A stretch of 64,000 bases of DNA from Marinobacter vulgaris (GCF_003344045.1 NZ_QFWX01000008.1:51079-115078); one strand, 5' to 3'; counted from the first letter of the stretch, positions 26,859 through 37,804 are shown. Notes: generated by a model from the sequence alone, not told the origin. Program-made: numbers and translations.

Positions 26859-29177
26859 TCAGAAGGTCTGACCCAGGGAGAACTGGAATACCTGGGTATC
26901 GTCGCCACTCTTGTCGTTGAGAGGCCTGGCAAGGCTGAATGCCAGCGGGCCAACCGCGGTGATCCACTGAAAGCCGATACCCGCTGACAGCCGGACTTCA
27001 TCCAGTGCCGGATCAAAATTCCGATCGGCGTCAAACACCTGGCCCGCATCCAAAAAGAACGCCGTTCTCATCGAACGGGTATCGCCGGCGAATGGTGTGG
27101 GGAAGATCAGCTCAAGGCTGCCCTCTGTCAACAGGCTGCCGCCAAAGGGGTCTTCATCTGAAAAGTCGCCCTCCGCAAGTTCGGCTCGTGGCCCCAGAGA
27201 GTTTGCCTCATACCCGCGCACCGAACCATAACCGCCCGCGTAGAAGTGCTCATAAAACGGCATCACGCTGCGCCCACTATACCCGTCACCGTAGCCGATT
27301 TCCGAACGCGCCCGGAACACCCAGGTGTGGTTCTCATTGAACGGCTGGTAGAAATCCGTTTTCTGGCTCACCTTATAGAACGTCAGATCACTGCCGGGCA
27401 CAGCAATATCACTGGACAGGGATACACTGTAACCGTCGGTAGGCAGAATGCCCCGGTTCAACGTGCTGCGGCGCCAGGAACCGAACAGGAAGTAATTATT
27501 GAAACTATCACCCTCCTCAGTAATAAAATCGGTAACGTCGGGAGAAGTAAATCTGCCGGTTTTTATTTTCGACAGCGTATAGCCAAGACCAAAATTCAGC
27601 CGGGTTATGTTGTCCGTCGGATACCCGAAGGTCATCCGACCGCCGTATTCGTCAAGCAGGTAGGATGAAATATCCTGCTCCTCAAAATCCGTCTCGCGGG
27701 CGAACACGCTGAAGCCGCGGCTTACGCCATCCACCGTGTAATAAGGGTCCTGGTAGGAGAAGTTGGCGCTCTTGATGGAATCACTGACGTTGACGCCGAA
27801 GGACACCCGCTTTCCGGTGCCAAAGAAGTTATTCTCAGACACGTTGGCACCCAGAATAACGCCAGATGCCTGGGAGAAACCGACAGAGGCAGAGAGGCTG
27901 CCGGTCGCCTGCTCTCTCACCGCGTAGTTTACGTCGACCAGATCATCGGTGCCGGGAACCGGGACGGTCTCCACGTCCACGGTTTCGAAGAAGCCGAGCC
28001 GCTCCAGGCGGGTTTTCGAGAACTCGATCCGGTCCGTTGAGGCAACGCCACCTTCCATCTGGGTCATTTCCTGGCGCAGCACGTCGTCTCGTGTGGAAAC
28101 GTTGCCGTCGAAATTGATGCGCCTGACATAGGCCCGCTTGCCAGGCTCCACGAAGAAGGTCACCGATGCGGTATCGCCTTCACCCGGCTCAGGTACGGCG
28201 TTGACGTTGGCAAAGGCATAACCCTCCCGCCCAAGACGCCGGGACAGGGATTCGGAAATGGCCGTCATGCGAGAGCGGGAGAACACGTCGCCTTCTTCGA
28301 TGGGGATAAGCTCTCGCAGCTCCTCTTCGTCAACGATGAGCTCGCCACGCAGATTGACATCGGAAACCGTGTACTGGGCGCCCTCGTTCAGCGAGATGGC
28401 AATGAATACCTGTTTCTTGTCTGGCGAAATCGACACCTGGCTGGATTCGACATTGAAGTCGATATAGCCCCGGTCAAGGTAGAAGGAGCGCAGGGATTCC
28501 AGATCGCCACTCAGGCGTTCACGGGCATACTTGTCGGAATTGGTGATGGAGTTCCACCAGCTGGAGGTTCTCAGCTCGAACAGGTCCAGCAGGGTTTCAT
28601 CGTCAAAAGCTTCATTGCCGACAATATTGAGGTGCTGGATGGCTGCCACCGTGCCTTCATTGATATCCAGGCGGATAGCAACCCGGTTCCGCGGAAGATC
28701 CTCGGCGGTTGCCTTTACCCGGGCGTTGTAACGTCCCTGGCTGATGTAAGACCGGAGAATTTCCAGCTCAAGCCGCTCCAGGGTGGCGCGACGGAACACC
28801 TGTCCTTCCTGCAGGCCGGCACTTGCAAGCGCATCCATCAGCATGTCGGTTTCAATATTCTTGTTACCCTCAATGTCGATGGAGGTAATCGATGGCCGTT
28901 CCTTGACGGTCAGAATCAACACGCCGGCGTCCCGACTGGCCTCAATATCGGTGAACAGGCCAGTGCGAAACAGATCCTTGATGGCCGAGGCCAGCTCGAC
29001 TTCATCAACCGGTTCGCCGATTGACACCGGGAAAGCGGAAAATACGGTTCCTGCGGATACCCGCTGAAGGCCCTCTACCTCAATATCGGATACGGTGAAT
29101 TCGTCAGCCAGAGCCGGTCTCATGGCGGAAGAGGCTAATGCCAAACCTACAGCTAAACCCAGAAAAGAACGTCTCAT
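26859..29177 (-). CDS. bamA: Outer-membrane protein assembly factor BamA
   Basis: The 772-residue protein has a signal peptide ending RPALA-DEF, five POTRA repeats over roughly residues 25-420 (first one FTVSDIEVEGLQRVSAGTVF), and a C-terminal 16-strand Omp85 barrel. The barrel includes the conserved RGY motif within GGYGSVRGYEANSLG and ends in an aromatic residue (QVFQFSLGQTF). It is the essential core of the BAM complex. It sits between rseP and skp as in most gammaproteobacteria. Confidence 0.97.
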   Translation of the reverse strand: MRRSFLGLAVGLALASSAMRPALADEFTVSDIEVEGLQRVSAGTVFSAFPVSIGEPVDEVELASAIKDLFRTGLFTDIEASRDAGVLILTVKERPSITSIDIEGNKNIETDMLMDALASAGLQEGQVFRRATLERLELEILRSYISQGRYNARVKATAEDLPRNRVAIRLDINEGTVAAIQHLNIVGNEAFDDETLLDLFELRTSSWWNSITNSDKYARERLSGDLESLRSFYLDRGYIDFNVESSQVSISPDKKQVFIAISLNEGAQYTVSDVNLRGELIVDEEELRELIPIEEGDVFSRSRMTAISESLSRRLGREGYAFANVNAVPEPGEGDTASVTFFVEPGKRAYVRRINFDGNVSTRDDVLRQEMTQMEGGVASTDRIEFSKTRLERLGFFETVDVETVPVPGTDDLVDVNYAVREQATGSLSASVGFSQASGVILGANVSENNFFGTGKRVSFGVNVSDSIKSANFSYQDPYYTVDGVSRGFSVFARETDFEEQDISSYLLDEYGGRMTFGYPTDNITRLNFGLGYTLSKIKTGRFTSPDVTDFITEEGDSFNNYFLFGSWRRSTLNRGILPTDGYSVSLSSDIAVPGSDLTFYKVSQKTDFYQPFNENHTWVFRARSEIGYGDGYSGRSVMPFYEHFYAGGYGSVRGYEANSLGPRAELAEGDFSDEDPFGGSLLTEGSLELIFPTPFAGDTRSMRTAFFLDAGQVFDADRNFDPALDEVRLSAGIGFQWITAVGPLAFSLARPLNDKSGDDTQVFQFSLGQTF

Positions 29178-29220
29178 TCAATAATTTCGCCTGTTGATGC
29201 GCGTAAGGGGTTCGCAATTC

Positions 29221-30570
29221 TCACAACCGCATCAGGTCGTTGTAAAGTGCAAACACCATTAATGTGAGGATCATTGCCATACCAATACGTAATCCAAAAG
29301 CCTGCGCCTGCTCGGAAAGCGGCTTTTTGCGAATGGCTTCGATGGTGTAATAGACAATGTGCCCACCATCCAGAACCGGTACCGGCAACAGATTCAGCAC
29401 CCCGAGGCTGACACTGAGGTAGGCAAGAAAACGTACAAAATCTTCAAAGCCGGAACTTACACTGGCTTCGGCTATCCTTGCAATGGTAATCGGACCACTA
29501 AGGTTAGTGGGAGAAAGCAGCCCCGTCACCATTTTCTTGATGGCCACCAGGGTCAGCCTGGTGTCGCCCCAGGTTTCAGACATGGCATTGGGAATCGCTG
29601 CCAGGGGCCCGTAACTGACATCCCGCAGTACCTCGTCCGGCCAGGTCACTTCACTGACACCGGCCCCTACAAGGCCGGTGACTGTGCCGTCATCCGCCCT
29701 GTTTTCCGCGGGCGTCACTTCGATACGCTGGGTGCTGCCGTCACGCTCCACCGTGAGCTCAAGGGGTTTTCCGGGGGCGTCACGAATAAACGAGACCAGC
29801 TCGAACCAGTCAGACACCGGTTCGCCATCAACGGCAACCACGCGGTCTCCGGACTCCAGGCCTGCGGCCTCAGCCCTTCCCCCGGCCACAATCTCGCCCA
29901 GTACCGGGGGCACATCCGGCCTCCAGGGAGTGACACCGAATTCACTCAAAGGATTGGGATTCTCATCATTGATGCGCCAACCCTCGAGGGACCCGGCCAG
30001 GGTGCCGCGACTGCCATCCCGGGAGACATCGATGGTTATTTCACCCACCTCACCGGTGCGCTCGAGAAGGCGCATATTCACATCACGCCAGGAGGTTACC
30101 CGACGACCGTCAACTTCGTGGATTTCCATGCCCGAAGCGAGACCGACACGATCAGCAACACTGCCTTCGCTGACCTCCCCAACAATGGGCGCTACCGTAG
30201 TGAATCCGACAACGCTGAGCAACCAGTAGGCGAAAATGGCAAACAGAAAGTTGGCTGCCGGCCCGGCTGCGGCAATGGCGATACGCTTTGAGGGCGGCTT
30301 GGAATTGAAGGCCAGGTGCTTCTGGTCCTCAGGGACCGGCCCTTCCCGCTCGTCCAGCATCTTTACATAGCCACCAAGCGGGATCGCCGCCACCGCAAAC
30401 TCCGTGCCCTGGCGGTCATACCAGGAATACAGGGGCTTGCCAAAACCCACCGAAAAGCGCAGCACCTTCACGCCACAACGACGGGCGACCCAGAAGTGAC
30501 CGAATTCATGGAGGGTTACCAGAATGCCCAGCGTCAATATCAGCGCCAGGATGGTTTCAACTATCTGCAT
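29221..30570 (-). CDS. rseP: Site-2 protease RseP (intramembrane zinc metalloprotease)
   Basis: The 449-residue membrane protein has the zinc motif HEFGH at residues 21-25 in the first helix, two PDZ-like domains in the middle (around GSVADRVGLASGMEIHEVDG and ILGEIVAGGRAEAAG-type segments) and the second active-site motif LNLLPVPVLDGGH near residue 390. It cleaves RseA in the envelope-stress response. It lies 48 bases after dxr and 43 bases before bamA. Confidence 0.96.
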   Translation of the reverse strand: MQIVETILALILTLGILVTLHEFGHFWVARRCGVKVLRFSVGFGKPLYSWYDRQGTEFAVAAIPLGGYVKMLDEREGPVPEDQKHLAFNSKPPSKRIAIAAAGPAANFLFAIFAYWLLSVVGFTTVAPIVGEVSEGSVADRVGLASGMEIHEVDGRRVTSWRDVNMRLLERTGEVGEITIDVSRDGSRGTLAGSLEGWRINDENPNPLSEFGVTPWRPDVPPVLGEIVAGGRAEAAGLESGDRVVAVDGEPVSDWFELVSFIRDAPGKPLELTVERDGSTQRIEVTPAENRADDGTVTGLVGAGVSEVTWPDEVLRDVSYGPLAAIPNAMSETWGDTRLTLVAIKKMVTGLLSPTNLSGPITIARIAEASVSSGFEDFVRFLAYLSVSLGVLNLLPVPVLDGGHIVYYTIEAIRKKPLSEQAQAFGLRIGMAMILTLMVFALYNDLMRL

Positions 30571-30618
30571 AGTGTTCTCTGTTTGTGTTGATCAGCCCGC
30601 CGATCGAGCCCGCCCGTA

Positions 30619-31812
30619 TCAGACAACCAGCCCGAGGATCTGTTCCCGGGCCCGGGAGCGCGCTTCTGCATCTTTCGCGAAAATAGTATCGAAACTGTCT
30701 GCTGGCACAACCTCCGTCGCAGCCAGAGTCTGCTCAATGATAGAGGGAATATCAGCAAAACCCAGCCTGCCGGCAAGAAATGCTGCTACCGCTTCCTCGT
30801 TGGCGGCATTCAGCACCGCCGGCGCGGTTCCACCCTGTTTGAAGGCGTCCGCGGCCAGCCGGAGACAGGGAAAGCGGTCGAGATCTGGCCGCTCGAAATT
30901 AAACTGCCCGACACGAAAAAGGTCCAGCGGCGCAACTCCGGCGTCTATCCGCTCGGGCCAGGCCAGGCCATTGGCAATCGGGGTGCGCATGTCGGGGCTG
31001 CCAAGCTGCGCCAGCACAGAGCCATCGGCATACTCCACCATGGAATGAATGATACTCTCCGGGTGTACATGCACTTCGATCATTTCCGGCGTGGTATTGA
31101 ACAGCCAGCAGGCCTCAATCAGCTCCAGCCCCTTGTTCATCAACGTTGCAGAGTCAACCGAGATTTTCTGGCCCATGGACCAGTTGGGGTGAGCGCATGC
31201 CTCTGCCGGCAATACATGGCGGAGCGCTTCGGCAGAATGGGTGCGAAAAGGACCACCCGAGGCCGTCAGCAGAATGCGTGTGATGCCCGCACCGACGGTA
31301 TTCCGGATCTTGTCGGGGGGCATGCACTGGAAAATGGCATTGTGCTCGCTGTCGATCGGCAACACTTCCGCACCGGACTCGGCAACGGCATCCATGAACA
31401 GCTTGCCGGACATCACCAGCGCTTCTTTGTTAGCCAGCAACACACGCTTGCCGGCCCGCACAGCTGCCAGGGTGGGCGGCAAGCCCGCAGCGCCAACAAT
31501 GGCAGCCATTACCGTGTCGGCTTCGGCATCCGCAGCCACCTGGCCGAGCGCCTCAGCGCCACTGAGAACGGTTACTGATGGCAGATTGGCAAGGGCCAGG
31601 GTCAGCGCCTGGGCGGCCTTGGCATCCGCCATTACCGCATAGCGTGGCCGGAATTCGTGGCACAATTCTGCCATGCTTTCAACGCTGGAACTGGCGGTGA
31701 GCGCATGTACTGAAAAACGATCCGGGTGCCTGCGGACGACGTCGAGCGTACTCAGGCCTATTGAGCCGGTTGCCCCCAATATCGTTATGCAGCGCTTCAA
31801 AGAGGTCACCAT
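30619..31812 (-). CDS. dxr: 1-deoxy-D-xylulose 5-phosphate reductoisomerase
   Basis: The N-terminal NADPH-binding segment [20 protein letters not shown], the metal-site region [14 protein letters not shown] and the flexible-loop [12 protein letters not shown] sequence [12 protein letters not shown] identify Dxr, the second enzyme of the MEP isoprenoid pathway. Length 397 matches the family. The start overlaps the cdsA stop by 7 bases. Isoprenoid supply also feeds UppS, encoded two genes upstream. Confidence 0.96.
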   Translation of the reverse strand: MVTSLKRCITILGATGSIGLSTLDVVRRHPDRFSVHALTASSSVESMAELCHEFRPRYAVMADAKAAQALTLALANLPSVTVLSGAEALGQVAADAEADTVMAAIVGAAGLPPTLAAVRAGKRVLLANKEALVMSGKLFMDAVAESGAEVLPIDSEHNAIFQCMPPDKIRNTVGAGITRILLTASGGPFRTHSAEALRHVLPAEACAHPNWSMGQKISVDSATLMNKGLELIEACWLFNTTPEMIEVHVHPESIIHSMVEYADGSVLAQLGSPDMRTPIANGLAWPERIDAGVAPLDLFRVGQFNFERPDLDRFPCLRLAADAFKQGGTAPAVLNAANEEAVAAFLAGRLGFADIPSIIEQTLAATEVVPADSFDTIFAKDAEARSRAREQILGLVV

Positions 31813-32645
31813 TGCCCTGCAGTCAGCCAGCCCAGGAGGGTAACGACCAGCGCAAACACCGGAATCGCCGCCGTCAGGCTATCTATTCTGTCCATGATGC
31901 CACCATGACCAGGCAACAGTTGACTGCTGTCCTTGATGCCGCGAAAGCGCTTGAGCATGCTTTCCAGCAAGTCACCCAGCACTGACACGGCGCCGGTGAT
32001 CAGGCTGGCAATGACCAACAGCAGGGACTGTATCATCGTAGCCGAGGCCAGGGTGCTGATAATAAGCGCGAACACGGCCACCGCCACCAGGCCGCCCCAT
32101 ACCCCTGCCCAGGATTTGCCGGGGCTGACCCGTGGCGCAAGCTTGGCTTTGCCGAATGCGCGGCCCGCGAAGTAGGCACCAATATCGGCGACCCACACCA
32201 CGCAGAAGACGTAGAGAATAAGCAGGAGGTTATTGTCACTGTCCCCAAACTCGAAGCCGCCGGTACGGATATGGTTCAGCCCGACCCAGGCGGGAACCAG
32301 CACCAGCAACCCCATTATCGCACGAGCCGGCATACTGCCCCAGCGTTCAGCGCCGGCCGGATAGCTTCGCACCATCAGAAAACAGAGAATCCACCAGACA
32401 AGGGCCAGCCATAGCACCGCCAAAGCCGGAACATTCAGCAGGCCGTAGAGTATGCCTGCAACGACCAGAGCGTAGGCCAGCCGGGCCGCCGCGGCAGTCA
32501 TGCCTGACATGTTGGCCCACTCCCAGGCACCAATGGTAATAACGGCACCGGTAAAAAGGGCAAAGCCAAGCGGCGGCAGGAAGAATATGCCGCCAAGGGC
32601 AATCGGTGCCAATATAAGCGCGGTAATAATACGGGTTTTAAGCAC
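31806..32645 (-). CDS. cdsA: Phosphatidate cytidylyltransferase
   Basis: The hydrophobic multi-helix protein ends with the CDP-alcohol-type signature [20 protein letters not shown] followed by [15 protein letters not shown], the CdsA signature. I chose the GTG at 32645 ([19 protein letters not shown], 279 residues), which falls 22 bases after uppS. A longer frame to 32735 would overlap uppS by 68 bases and add a hydrophilic extension not typical of the family. It makes CDP-diacylglycerol for phospholipid synthesis. Confidence 0.93.
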   Translation of the reverse strand: MLKTRIITALILAPIALGGIFFLPPLGFALFTGAVITIGAWEWANMSGMTAAAARLAYALVVAGILYGLLNVPALAVLWLALVWWILCFLMVRSYPAGAERWGSMPARAIMGLLVLVPAWVGLNHIRTGGFEFGDSDNNLLLILYVFCVVWVADIGAYFAGRAFGKAKLAPRVSPGKSWAGVWGGLVAVAVFALIISTLASATMIQSLLLVIASLITGAVSVLGDLLESMLKRFRGIKDSSQLLPGHGGIMDRIDSLTAAIPVFALVVTLLGWLTAGQW

Positions 32646-32667
32646 GGTATCGTTCGCTATTTTGTCG

Positions 32668-33438
32668 TTATTGTTCCGACGAAACACCGGCGATCTGATC
32701 ATCCGTCTGACCAAACCGGCGTTTGCGGCCCGCATACGCCTGTAACGCCTGGCTCATTTCCTGATCCCGAAAATCCGGCCAGTAAACAGGAGAAAAGTAC
32801 AATTCGGTGTAAGCCAGGTGCCAGAGCATGAAGTTACTGATGCGTTGTTCACCCGCCGTCCGGATCATCAGGTCCGGCATGGGCAGGTCGCCGATGGAAA
32901 GGTGCTGCTGTATCAGGTCATCGGTGATGTCCGAAGGCGCCAGCTCGCCGCTACGCACCTTCTCGGCCACTTTACGGGTGGCCTGAGTGATATCCCAGTG
33001 ACCGCCGTAATTTGCAGCTATAACAAGGGTCATGCGGGTGTTGTCGCGGGTCAGCTCTTCAGCGCGGCCCATGTGCTCCTGAAGGTTCGCACTGAACGCT
33101 GAGCGATCACCGATAATGCGCAGGCAGATATCATTGCGATGAAGCTTTTTTACTTCCCGCTCCAGGGCAAACAGGAACAGCCGCATCAGCGCCGACACTT
33201 CATCTTCCGGCCGCCGCCAGTTCTCACTGGAGAACGCAAAGAGTGTCAGCACCTCTACCCCTTCCCGGGCACAGGTTTCCACCACTGATCTGACCGCCTT
33301 CACACCCGCCTTGTGGCCGGCCACACCTTTCAACCGCCTGGCCTTGGCCCAGCGATTGTTCCCATCCATGATAATGGCCACATGCCGGGGCCGGCTGCCA
33401 GCCGACACCGGAATCTCTGCGGATACACTTTCCGTCAT
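32668..33438 (-). CDS. uppS: Undecaprenyl diphosphate synthase
   Basis: The cis-prenyltransferase start HVAIIMDGNNRWAKARRLKG with the catalytic Asp, the segment LTLFAFSSENWRRPEDEV and the C-terminal RTAGEQRISNFMLWHLAYTE are all present in 256 residues. It makes the C55 lipid carrier for peptidoglycan and O-antigen. It sits between frr and cdsA. Confidence 0.97.
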   Translation of the reverse strand: MTESVSAEIPVSAGSRPRHVAIIMDGNNRWAKARRLKGVAGHKAGVKAVRSVVETCAREGVEVLTLFAFSSENWRRPEDEVSALMRLFLFALEREVKKLHRNDICLRIIGDRSAFSANLQEHMGRAEELTRDNTRMTLVIAANYGGHWDITQATRKVAEKVRSGELAPSDITDDLIQQHLSIGDLPMPDLMIRTAGEQRISNFMLWHLAYTELYFSPVYWPDFRDQEMSQALQAYAGRKRRFGQTDDQIAGVSSEQ

Positions 33439-33513
33439 GCAATCCCCTGTTCAGCCAATAGCCGGAAAACTCGCCGGCATTGGCTGATCGCGTTGCTGAA
33501 GTTGACCGGCTGT

Positions 33514-34071
33514 TCAGACAGCCATCAGGTCCTCTTCCTTGGCCTTTAGCTGCTTCTCGATCTCGGCAATATAACGGTCGGTCAACTTCTGGATCTCTTC
33601 CTCGCCGAAACGCTCTTCGTCTTCGTTGATGTCCTTATCTTTCAGCAGCTCTTTGAGTGTGCTATTGGCATCACGCCGGGCGTTGCGGATGGAAACCTTG
33701 GCGTGTTCCGCGTCGGCTCTGGCCTGCTTGACCATTTCCTTACGGGTTTCTTCAGTCAACATCGGCATGGGAATACGGATGACTTCGCCGTTGTTGGAAG
33801 GGTTCAGCCCCAGATCCGCCATCATGATCGCTTTTTCGATCTTGGTTAATAACGGCTTCTCCCAGGGCGAAACCGCCAGGGTACGGTTGTCTTCCACGTT
33901 AACACTGGCCACCTGCTTCAGTGGTGTCTCCTGCCCGTAATAATCTACGGTTACGCTATCCAGAATGGAGGGATGCGCGCGCCCGGTACGGATCTTGTTG
34001 AAAGCCCAGTTCAGTGACTCCAGGCTTTTCTTCATCTTCTTTTCAGTATCGGCTTTAATATCGTCAATCAC
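33514..34071 (-). CDS. frr: Ribosome recycling factor
   Basis: From the GTG at 34071 the protein is 185 residues, the same length as E. coli RRF, starting MIDDIKADTEKKMKKSLESL and containing IRTGRAHPSILDSVTVDYYG and IPMPMLTEETRKEMVKQARA. GAGGAC lies upstream of that GTG. An ATG at 34098 would add nine residues not found in the family. It splits post-termination ribosomes together with EF-G. Confidence 0.95.
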   Translation of the reverse strand: MIDDIKADTEKKMKKSLESLNWAFNKIRTGRAHPSILDSVTVDYYGQETPLKQVASVNVEDNRTLAVSPWEKPLLTKIEKAIMMADLGLNPSNNGEVIRIPMPMLTEETRKEMVKQARADAEHAKVSIRNARRDANSTLKELLKDKDINEDEERFGEEEIQKLTDRYIAEIEKQLKAKEEDLMAV

Positions 34072-34113
34072 TGCAGCGTCCTCGGATTCGTTGTTCAAAA
34101 TGTCTCGATCAGA

Positions 34114-34842
34114 TTACTCGATTAATGTGCCTTCCGATTCCCCGGTCACGATCCGGGTCAGTGCACCAGGCCGGTTCATGTCAAAGACCCGCAGGGGCAT
34201 GCCATGGTCCCGGGCCAGACAGATCGCAGTCAGGTCCATCACTCCCAGTTTCTTGTCCAGCACCTCATCATAGGTCAGATGCTCGTACTTCTCCGCCGTC
34301 GGATCCTTGTAGGGATCGGCTGAGTAAACACCATCCACCTTCGTGGCTTTCAGCACGGCATCGGCCTCAATCTCGATACCCCGAAGACAGGCAGCGGAAT
34401 CGGTGGTGAAAAACGGATTTCCCGTACCCGCGCAGAAGATCACCACATCGCCGTCTTTCAGATCTCGCACCGCACGGCGGCGGTCGTAATGTTCAACAAT
34501 ACCACTCATAGGGATTGCAGACATAACGCGGGTACGGATATTGGAGCGTTCAAGGGCATCACGCATAGCCAGTCCGTTCATCACCGTCGCCAGCATTCCC
34601 ATATGGTCGCCAGTCACCCTGTCCATGCCAGCCGCGTTCAGAGCAGCGCCGCGAAACAGGTTTCCACCACCAATCACCAGCCCCACCTGGACACCAATGC
34701 CGATCAGGGAGCCAATATCCAACGCCATCCGGTCAAGCACCTTGGGATCAATACCAAAACCGTGGTCACCCACCAGGGCTTCGCCGCTGAGTTTGAGAAG
34801 AACACGCTTGTATCTGGGCTGGGTATTGGACGATTTCGGCAT
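34114..34842 (-). CDS. pyrH: UMP kinase
   Basis: The amino-acid-kinase fold protein carries [20 protein letters not shown] at the start and [20 protein letters not shown] in the middle, as in bacterial PyrH. The ATG at 34842 follows AAGGAG at good distance and gives 242 residues, matching the family; the frame stays open to 34950 but that extension is unlikely to be translated. It phosphorylates UMP, linking pyrimidine supply to the translation cluster. Confidence 0.96.
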   Translation of the reverse strand: MPKSSNTQPRYKRVLLKLSGEALVGDHGFGIDPKVLDRMALDIGSLIGIGVQVGLVIGGGNLFRGAALNAAGMDRVTGDHMGMLATVMNGLAMRDALERSNIRTRVMSAIPMSGIVEHYDRRRAVRDLKDGDVVIFCAGTGNPFFTTDSAACLRGIEIEADAVLKATKVDGVYSADPYKDPTAEKYEHLTYDEVLDKKLGVMDLTAICLARDHGMPLRVFDMNRPGALTRIVTGESEGTLIE

Positions 34843-35026
34843 GGGGATCTCCTTCTTTAGGTCTGGCTTGGTGTCTGGCAGGACAAGCTTGTCAGGCTTG
34901 TATTTGACATACTCCTCAAAAAAGGGGTATCTCAGATACAAGCCCGCCACGAGAGCCGGACTACTCCAGCCAACGTGGCAGACTCGAACGATGCGTCAGC
35001 GCATGCTTCAGCACCTGTCAGAAGGA

Positions 35027-35896
35027 TCAGGACTTACCGGTGCCCGCTGCAGCAGCGACCTCGGCGGCGAAGTCCACTTCTTCCCTCTCGATACCTTCGC
35101 CAACTTCCAGACGAACAAAGCTGGCCAGATCGGCACCGTTTTCCTTGATCAGCTGACCGACGGTCTGGTCAGGATTCTTGACGAACGGTTGCTCGACCAG
35201 GCTGTTTTCCGCCAGGAACTTCTTGATGCGGCCGCCCATCATCTTCTCGACGATTTCGGCAGGCTTGCCTTCCATGTCAGGCTGGGCCTTGATAACGGCC
35301 TTTTCTTTCTCGAGCTCGTCGGCCGGCATGTCTTCCGGCTTGCCAACCCGCGGGTTGACAGCGGCAACGTGCATGGCAACGTCCCGTGCAACTTCCGGAT
35401 CACCGGCGCTCAGGGCGACAACCGCAGCAATCTTGTTGGTGCTGTGAACGTAGGCACCGACAACCGGTCCTTCAACACGAACGATGCGACGAACGGTAAT
35501 GTTCTCACCAATCTTCTGCACCAGTGCTTCACGCTTGGCTTCGAGCTCACCTTCCATCAGCCTGGCAACGTCGGTTTCGCCTTTCTCAAAAGCAACGTTC
35601 AGAACGTCGTTGGCGAAATTCATGAAGTTGTCATCACGGGCAACGAAGTCGGTCTCGGAGTTCACTTCCAGGATGTAGGCGACAGTATTGTCGTCAGACA
35701 CCTTGATCAGGGAAACACCTTCAGCGGCAGTACGACCCGCTTTCTTGGCAGCCTTCAGGCCTGAAGACTTGCGCAGTTCTTCAATAGCCGCATCAACGCT
35801 TCCCTCAGCCTCTACCAGTGCCTTCTTGCACTCCATCATGCCAAGGCCGGTGCGCTCGCGGAGCTCTTTGACCATTGCGGCAGTAATTGCAGCCAT
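35027..35896 (-). CDS. tsf: Translation elongation factor Ts
   Basis: EF-Ts is recognised by [20 protein letters not shown] with the EF-Tu-contact motif and by [21 protein letters not shown] chose the ATG at 35896 ([14 protein letters not shown], 289 residues), with AGAGG 7-8 bases upstream, over one eight codons earlier. It recycles EF-Tu-GDP. It follows rpsB with a hairpin in the gap. Confidence 0.96.
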   Translation of the reverse strand: MAAITAAMVKELRERTGLGMMECKKALVEAEGSVDAAIEELRKSSGLKAAKKAGRTAAEGVSLIKVSDDNTVAYILEVNSETDFVARDDNFMNFANDVLNVAFEKGETDVARLMEGELEAKREALVQKIGENITVRRIVRVEGPVVGAYVHSTNKIAAVVALSAGDPEVARDVAMHVAAVNPRVGKPEDMPADELEKEKAVIKAQPDMEGKPAEIVEKMMGGRIKKFLAENSLVEQPFVKNPDQTVGQLIKENGADLASFVRLEVGEGIEREEVDFAAEVAAAAGTGKS

Positions 35897-35935
35897 GTTC
35901 ATTCCTCTTAACTTTTCCAATCCGAATTCTGTACC

Positions 35936-35970
35936 GGTGTGCCCGGCGCTTGATTAATCACGGGCACACC
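35936..35970 (-). terminator. Hairpin between rpsB and tsf, possible attenuator
   Basis: A perfect 10-bp stem (GGTGTGCCCG with CGGGCACACC) encloses a 15-base loop. There is no T-run after it on the minus strand, so it is at most a weak terminator or an RNA-processing or stability element that sets the rpsB:tsf ratio. Confidence 0.5.
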
Positions 35971-35995
35971 CTACAAACCATTTACGAAGAAACCA

Positions 35996-36748
35996 TTACT
36001 CCGCAGCGGGAGCAGCACCTTCCGCGCTTTCGCTGACTTCAACAAATTCGTCAGCACCGCCGGCACCAGCCTGGGACGCTTCAATGCAGGTATCAGCAAT
36101 GGCCTGCACGTAGATCTGGATCGCGCGGATGGCATCGTCGTTGCCCGGGATCACGTAATCAACGCCGTCAGGGTCGCTGTTGGTATCGACTACACCAATC
36201 ACAGGAATACCCAGCTTGTTGGCTTCCTTGATCGCGATACGCTCGTGGTCCACGTCGATCACGAACATGGCATCCGGGAGGCCGCCCATGTCCTTGATAC
36301 CGCCGATGGAACGCTCAAGACGATCCATTTCGCGGGTGCGATCCAGTGCTTCTTTCTTGGTCAGCTTGTCGAAGGTACCGTCCTGGCTCTGGGCTTCCAG
36401 GTCACGGTAGCGACGGATCGACTGACGGATGGTCTTGTAGTTGGTCAGCATGCCGCCGAGCCAGCGATGGTTTACATAGGGCTGGTTGGAGCGGAGTGCT
36501 TCTTCCTTGATGATCTTGGCCGCCGCACGCTTGGTGCCAACGAACAGGATCTTGTTCTTGTTGCCTGCGAGGTTGTGAACGAAGTTCAACGCCTCGTTCA
36601 TGGCAGGAACAGTCTGTTCAAGGTTGATGATATGAATCTTGTTACGGGCGCCGAAGATGAACTTCGACATTTTCGGGTTCCAGTAACGGGTCTGGTGACC
36701 GAAGTGGGCGCCTGCTTTGAGCAGGTCACGCATATTTACCTGAGCCAT
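35996..36748 (-). CDS. rpsB: Small ribosomal subunit protein S2
   Basis: The 250-residue protein begins [20 protein letters not shown] and contains [19 protein letters not shown] and [20 protein letters not shown], typical S2 sequence, with an acidic/alanine tail ending EGAAPAAE. It is the first gene of the long minus-strand cluster and is divergent from map. Confidence 0.97.
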   Translation of the reverse strand: MAQVNMRDLLKAGAHFGHQTRYWNPKMSKFIFGARNKIHIINLEQTVPAMNEALNFVHNLAGNKNKILFVGTKRAAAKIIKEEALRSNQPYVNHRWLGGMLTNYKTIRQSIRRYRDLEAQSQDGTFDKLTKKEALDRTREMDRLERSIGGIKDMGGLPDAMFVIDVDHERIAIKEANKLGIPVIGVVDTNSDPDGVDYVIPGNDDAIRAIQIYVQAIADTCIEASQAGAGGADEFVEVSESAEGAAPAAE

Positions 36749-36901
36749 GATAATTACCTTTTTAGCTTCGGGTTAGTCCTCCACACGTCCGATTGACCCA
36801 ACCTGGCTTCGTTACTTTCTATAAGAACAACGGAAGCAGGCACCCTGGGACAACGTGCCGACGTGTGTGCGAATTTGCCGGATTTGTTTCCAGCGGGCGC
36901 G

Positions 36902-36911
36902 TTTATACCAT
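36902..36911 (-). promoter_or_regulatory. Candidate extended -10 promoter of rpsB
   Basis: On the minus strand TATGGTATAAA gives a TGN-TATAAA extended -10 box about 155 bases upstream of rpsB; no good -35 is seen. The long leader could hold the S2 autoregulatory structure known upstream of rpsB in related bacteria (inference). Confidence 0.4.
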
Positions 36912-36973
36912 AAATCGGCCGTCGAATTCCATTAATTTGTCGCCCAGATGCCGGGCCGGCAACTGCCTCTTCC

Positions 36974-37002
36974 TTGTACCGGGCCACACTCCCCCTTAAA
37001 AT
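36974..37002 (+). promoter_or_regulatory. Candidate sigma-70 promoter of map-glnD
   Basis: TTGTAC and TAAAAT are separated by exactly 17 bases, ending 31 bases before the map start codon. Confidence 0.6.
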
Positions 37003-37033
37003 GCTTGTTTGATCCAAATCAACGGGAAACCCA

Positions 37034-37804
37034 ATGCAGGTATCGATCAAGACTCCGGAAGAAATCGAAAAGATGCGTGTCGCCGGCCGCCTCGCCGCTG
37101 ACGTTCTCGAGATGATTGGCGAACACATCAAACCCGGCGTAACCACCGAGGAACTGGATAACATCTGCCACGACTATATGGTGAACGAGCAGCAGACTAT
37201 TCCGGCACCGCTGAACTACAAGGGTTTCCCGAAGTCGGTCTGCACCTCGGTGAACCATGTGGTCTGCCACGGTATCCCGTCCGAAAAGAAGGTGTTAAAG
37301 GATGGTGACATCCTCAACATTGATGTCACCGTCATCAAGGATGGCTGGCACGGCGACACCAGCAAGATGTTTATTGTTGGCAAACCCAAACCCGGTACCG
37401 AGCGCCTGATCCAGATTACCCAGGAATGCCTATATAAAGGTATTGAGCTGGTAAAACCGGGCGCGCGCCTCGGTGACATCGGGCATGTCATCCAGCAGCA
37501 CGCGGAAAAGCACCGCTACTCGGTGGTCCGGGATTACTGCGGCCACGGTATCGGCCAGGTATTCCATGAAGACCCGCAGGTGATGCATTACGGCAAACCG
37601 GGAACGGGTATGGAGCTGCAGGAAGGCATGACTTTTACCATTGAACCGATGATCAACCAGGGCAAGTACCACACCAAGCTGCTACCCGACGGCTGGACGG
37701 TTGTCACCAAGGACCACAAGCTCTCGGCTCAGTGGGAGCACACCATCCTGGTGACTGCCGATGGTCACGAGGTACTGACCAGGCGCACGGAAGAGTCATT
37801 CTAG
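37034..37804 (+). CDS. map: Methionine aminopeptidase, type I
   Basis: The 256-residue protein has the pita-bread fold motifs: AACG-like VCHGIPSEKKVLKDGDILNI with the metal ligands in NIDVTVIKDGWHGDTSKMF, the His in YCGHGIGQVFHEDPQV and Glu in MTFTIEPMINQGK. It removes N-terminal Met. It is divergent from rpsB, the usual gammaproteobacterial layout, and its TAG stop directly touches the glnD GTG start. Confidence 0.97.
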   Translation: MQVSIKTPEEIEKMRVAGRLAADVLEMIGEHIKPGVTTEELDNICHDYMVNEQQTIPAPLNYKGFPKSVCTSVNHVVCHGIPSEKKVLKDGDILNIDVTVIKDGWHGDTSKMFIVGKPKPGTERLIQITQECLYKGIELVKPGARLGDIGHVIQQHAEKHRYSVVRDYCGHGIGQVFHEDPQVMHYGKPGTGMELQEGMTFTIEPMINQGKYHTKLLPDGWTVVTKDHKLSAQWEHTILVTADGHEVLTRRTEESF

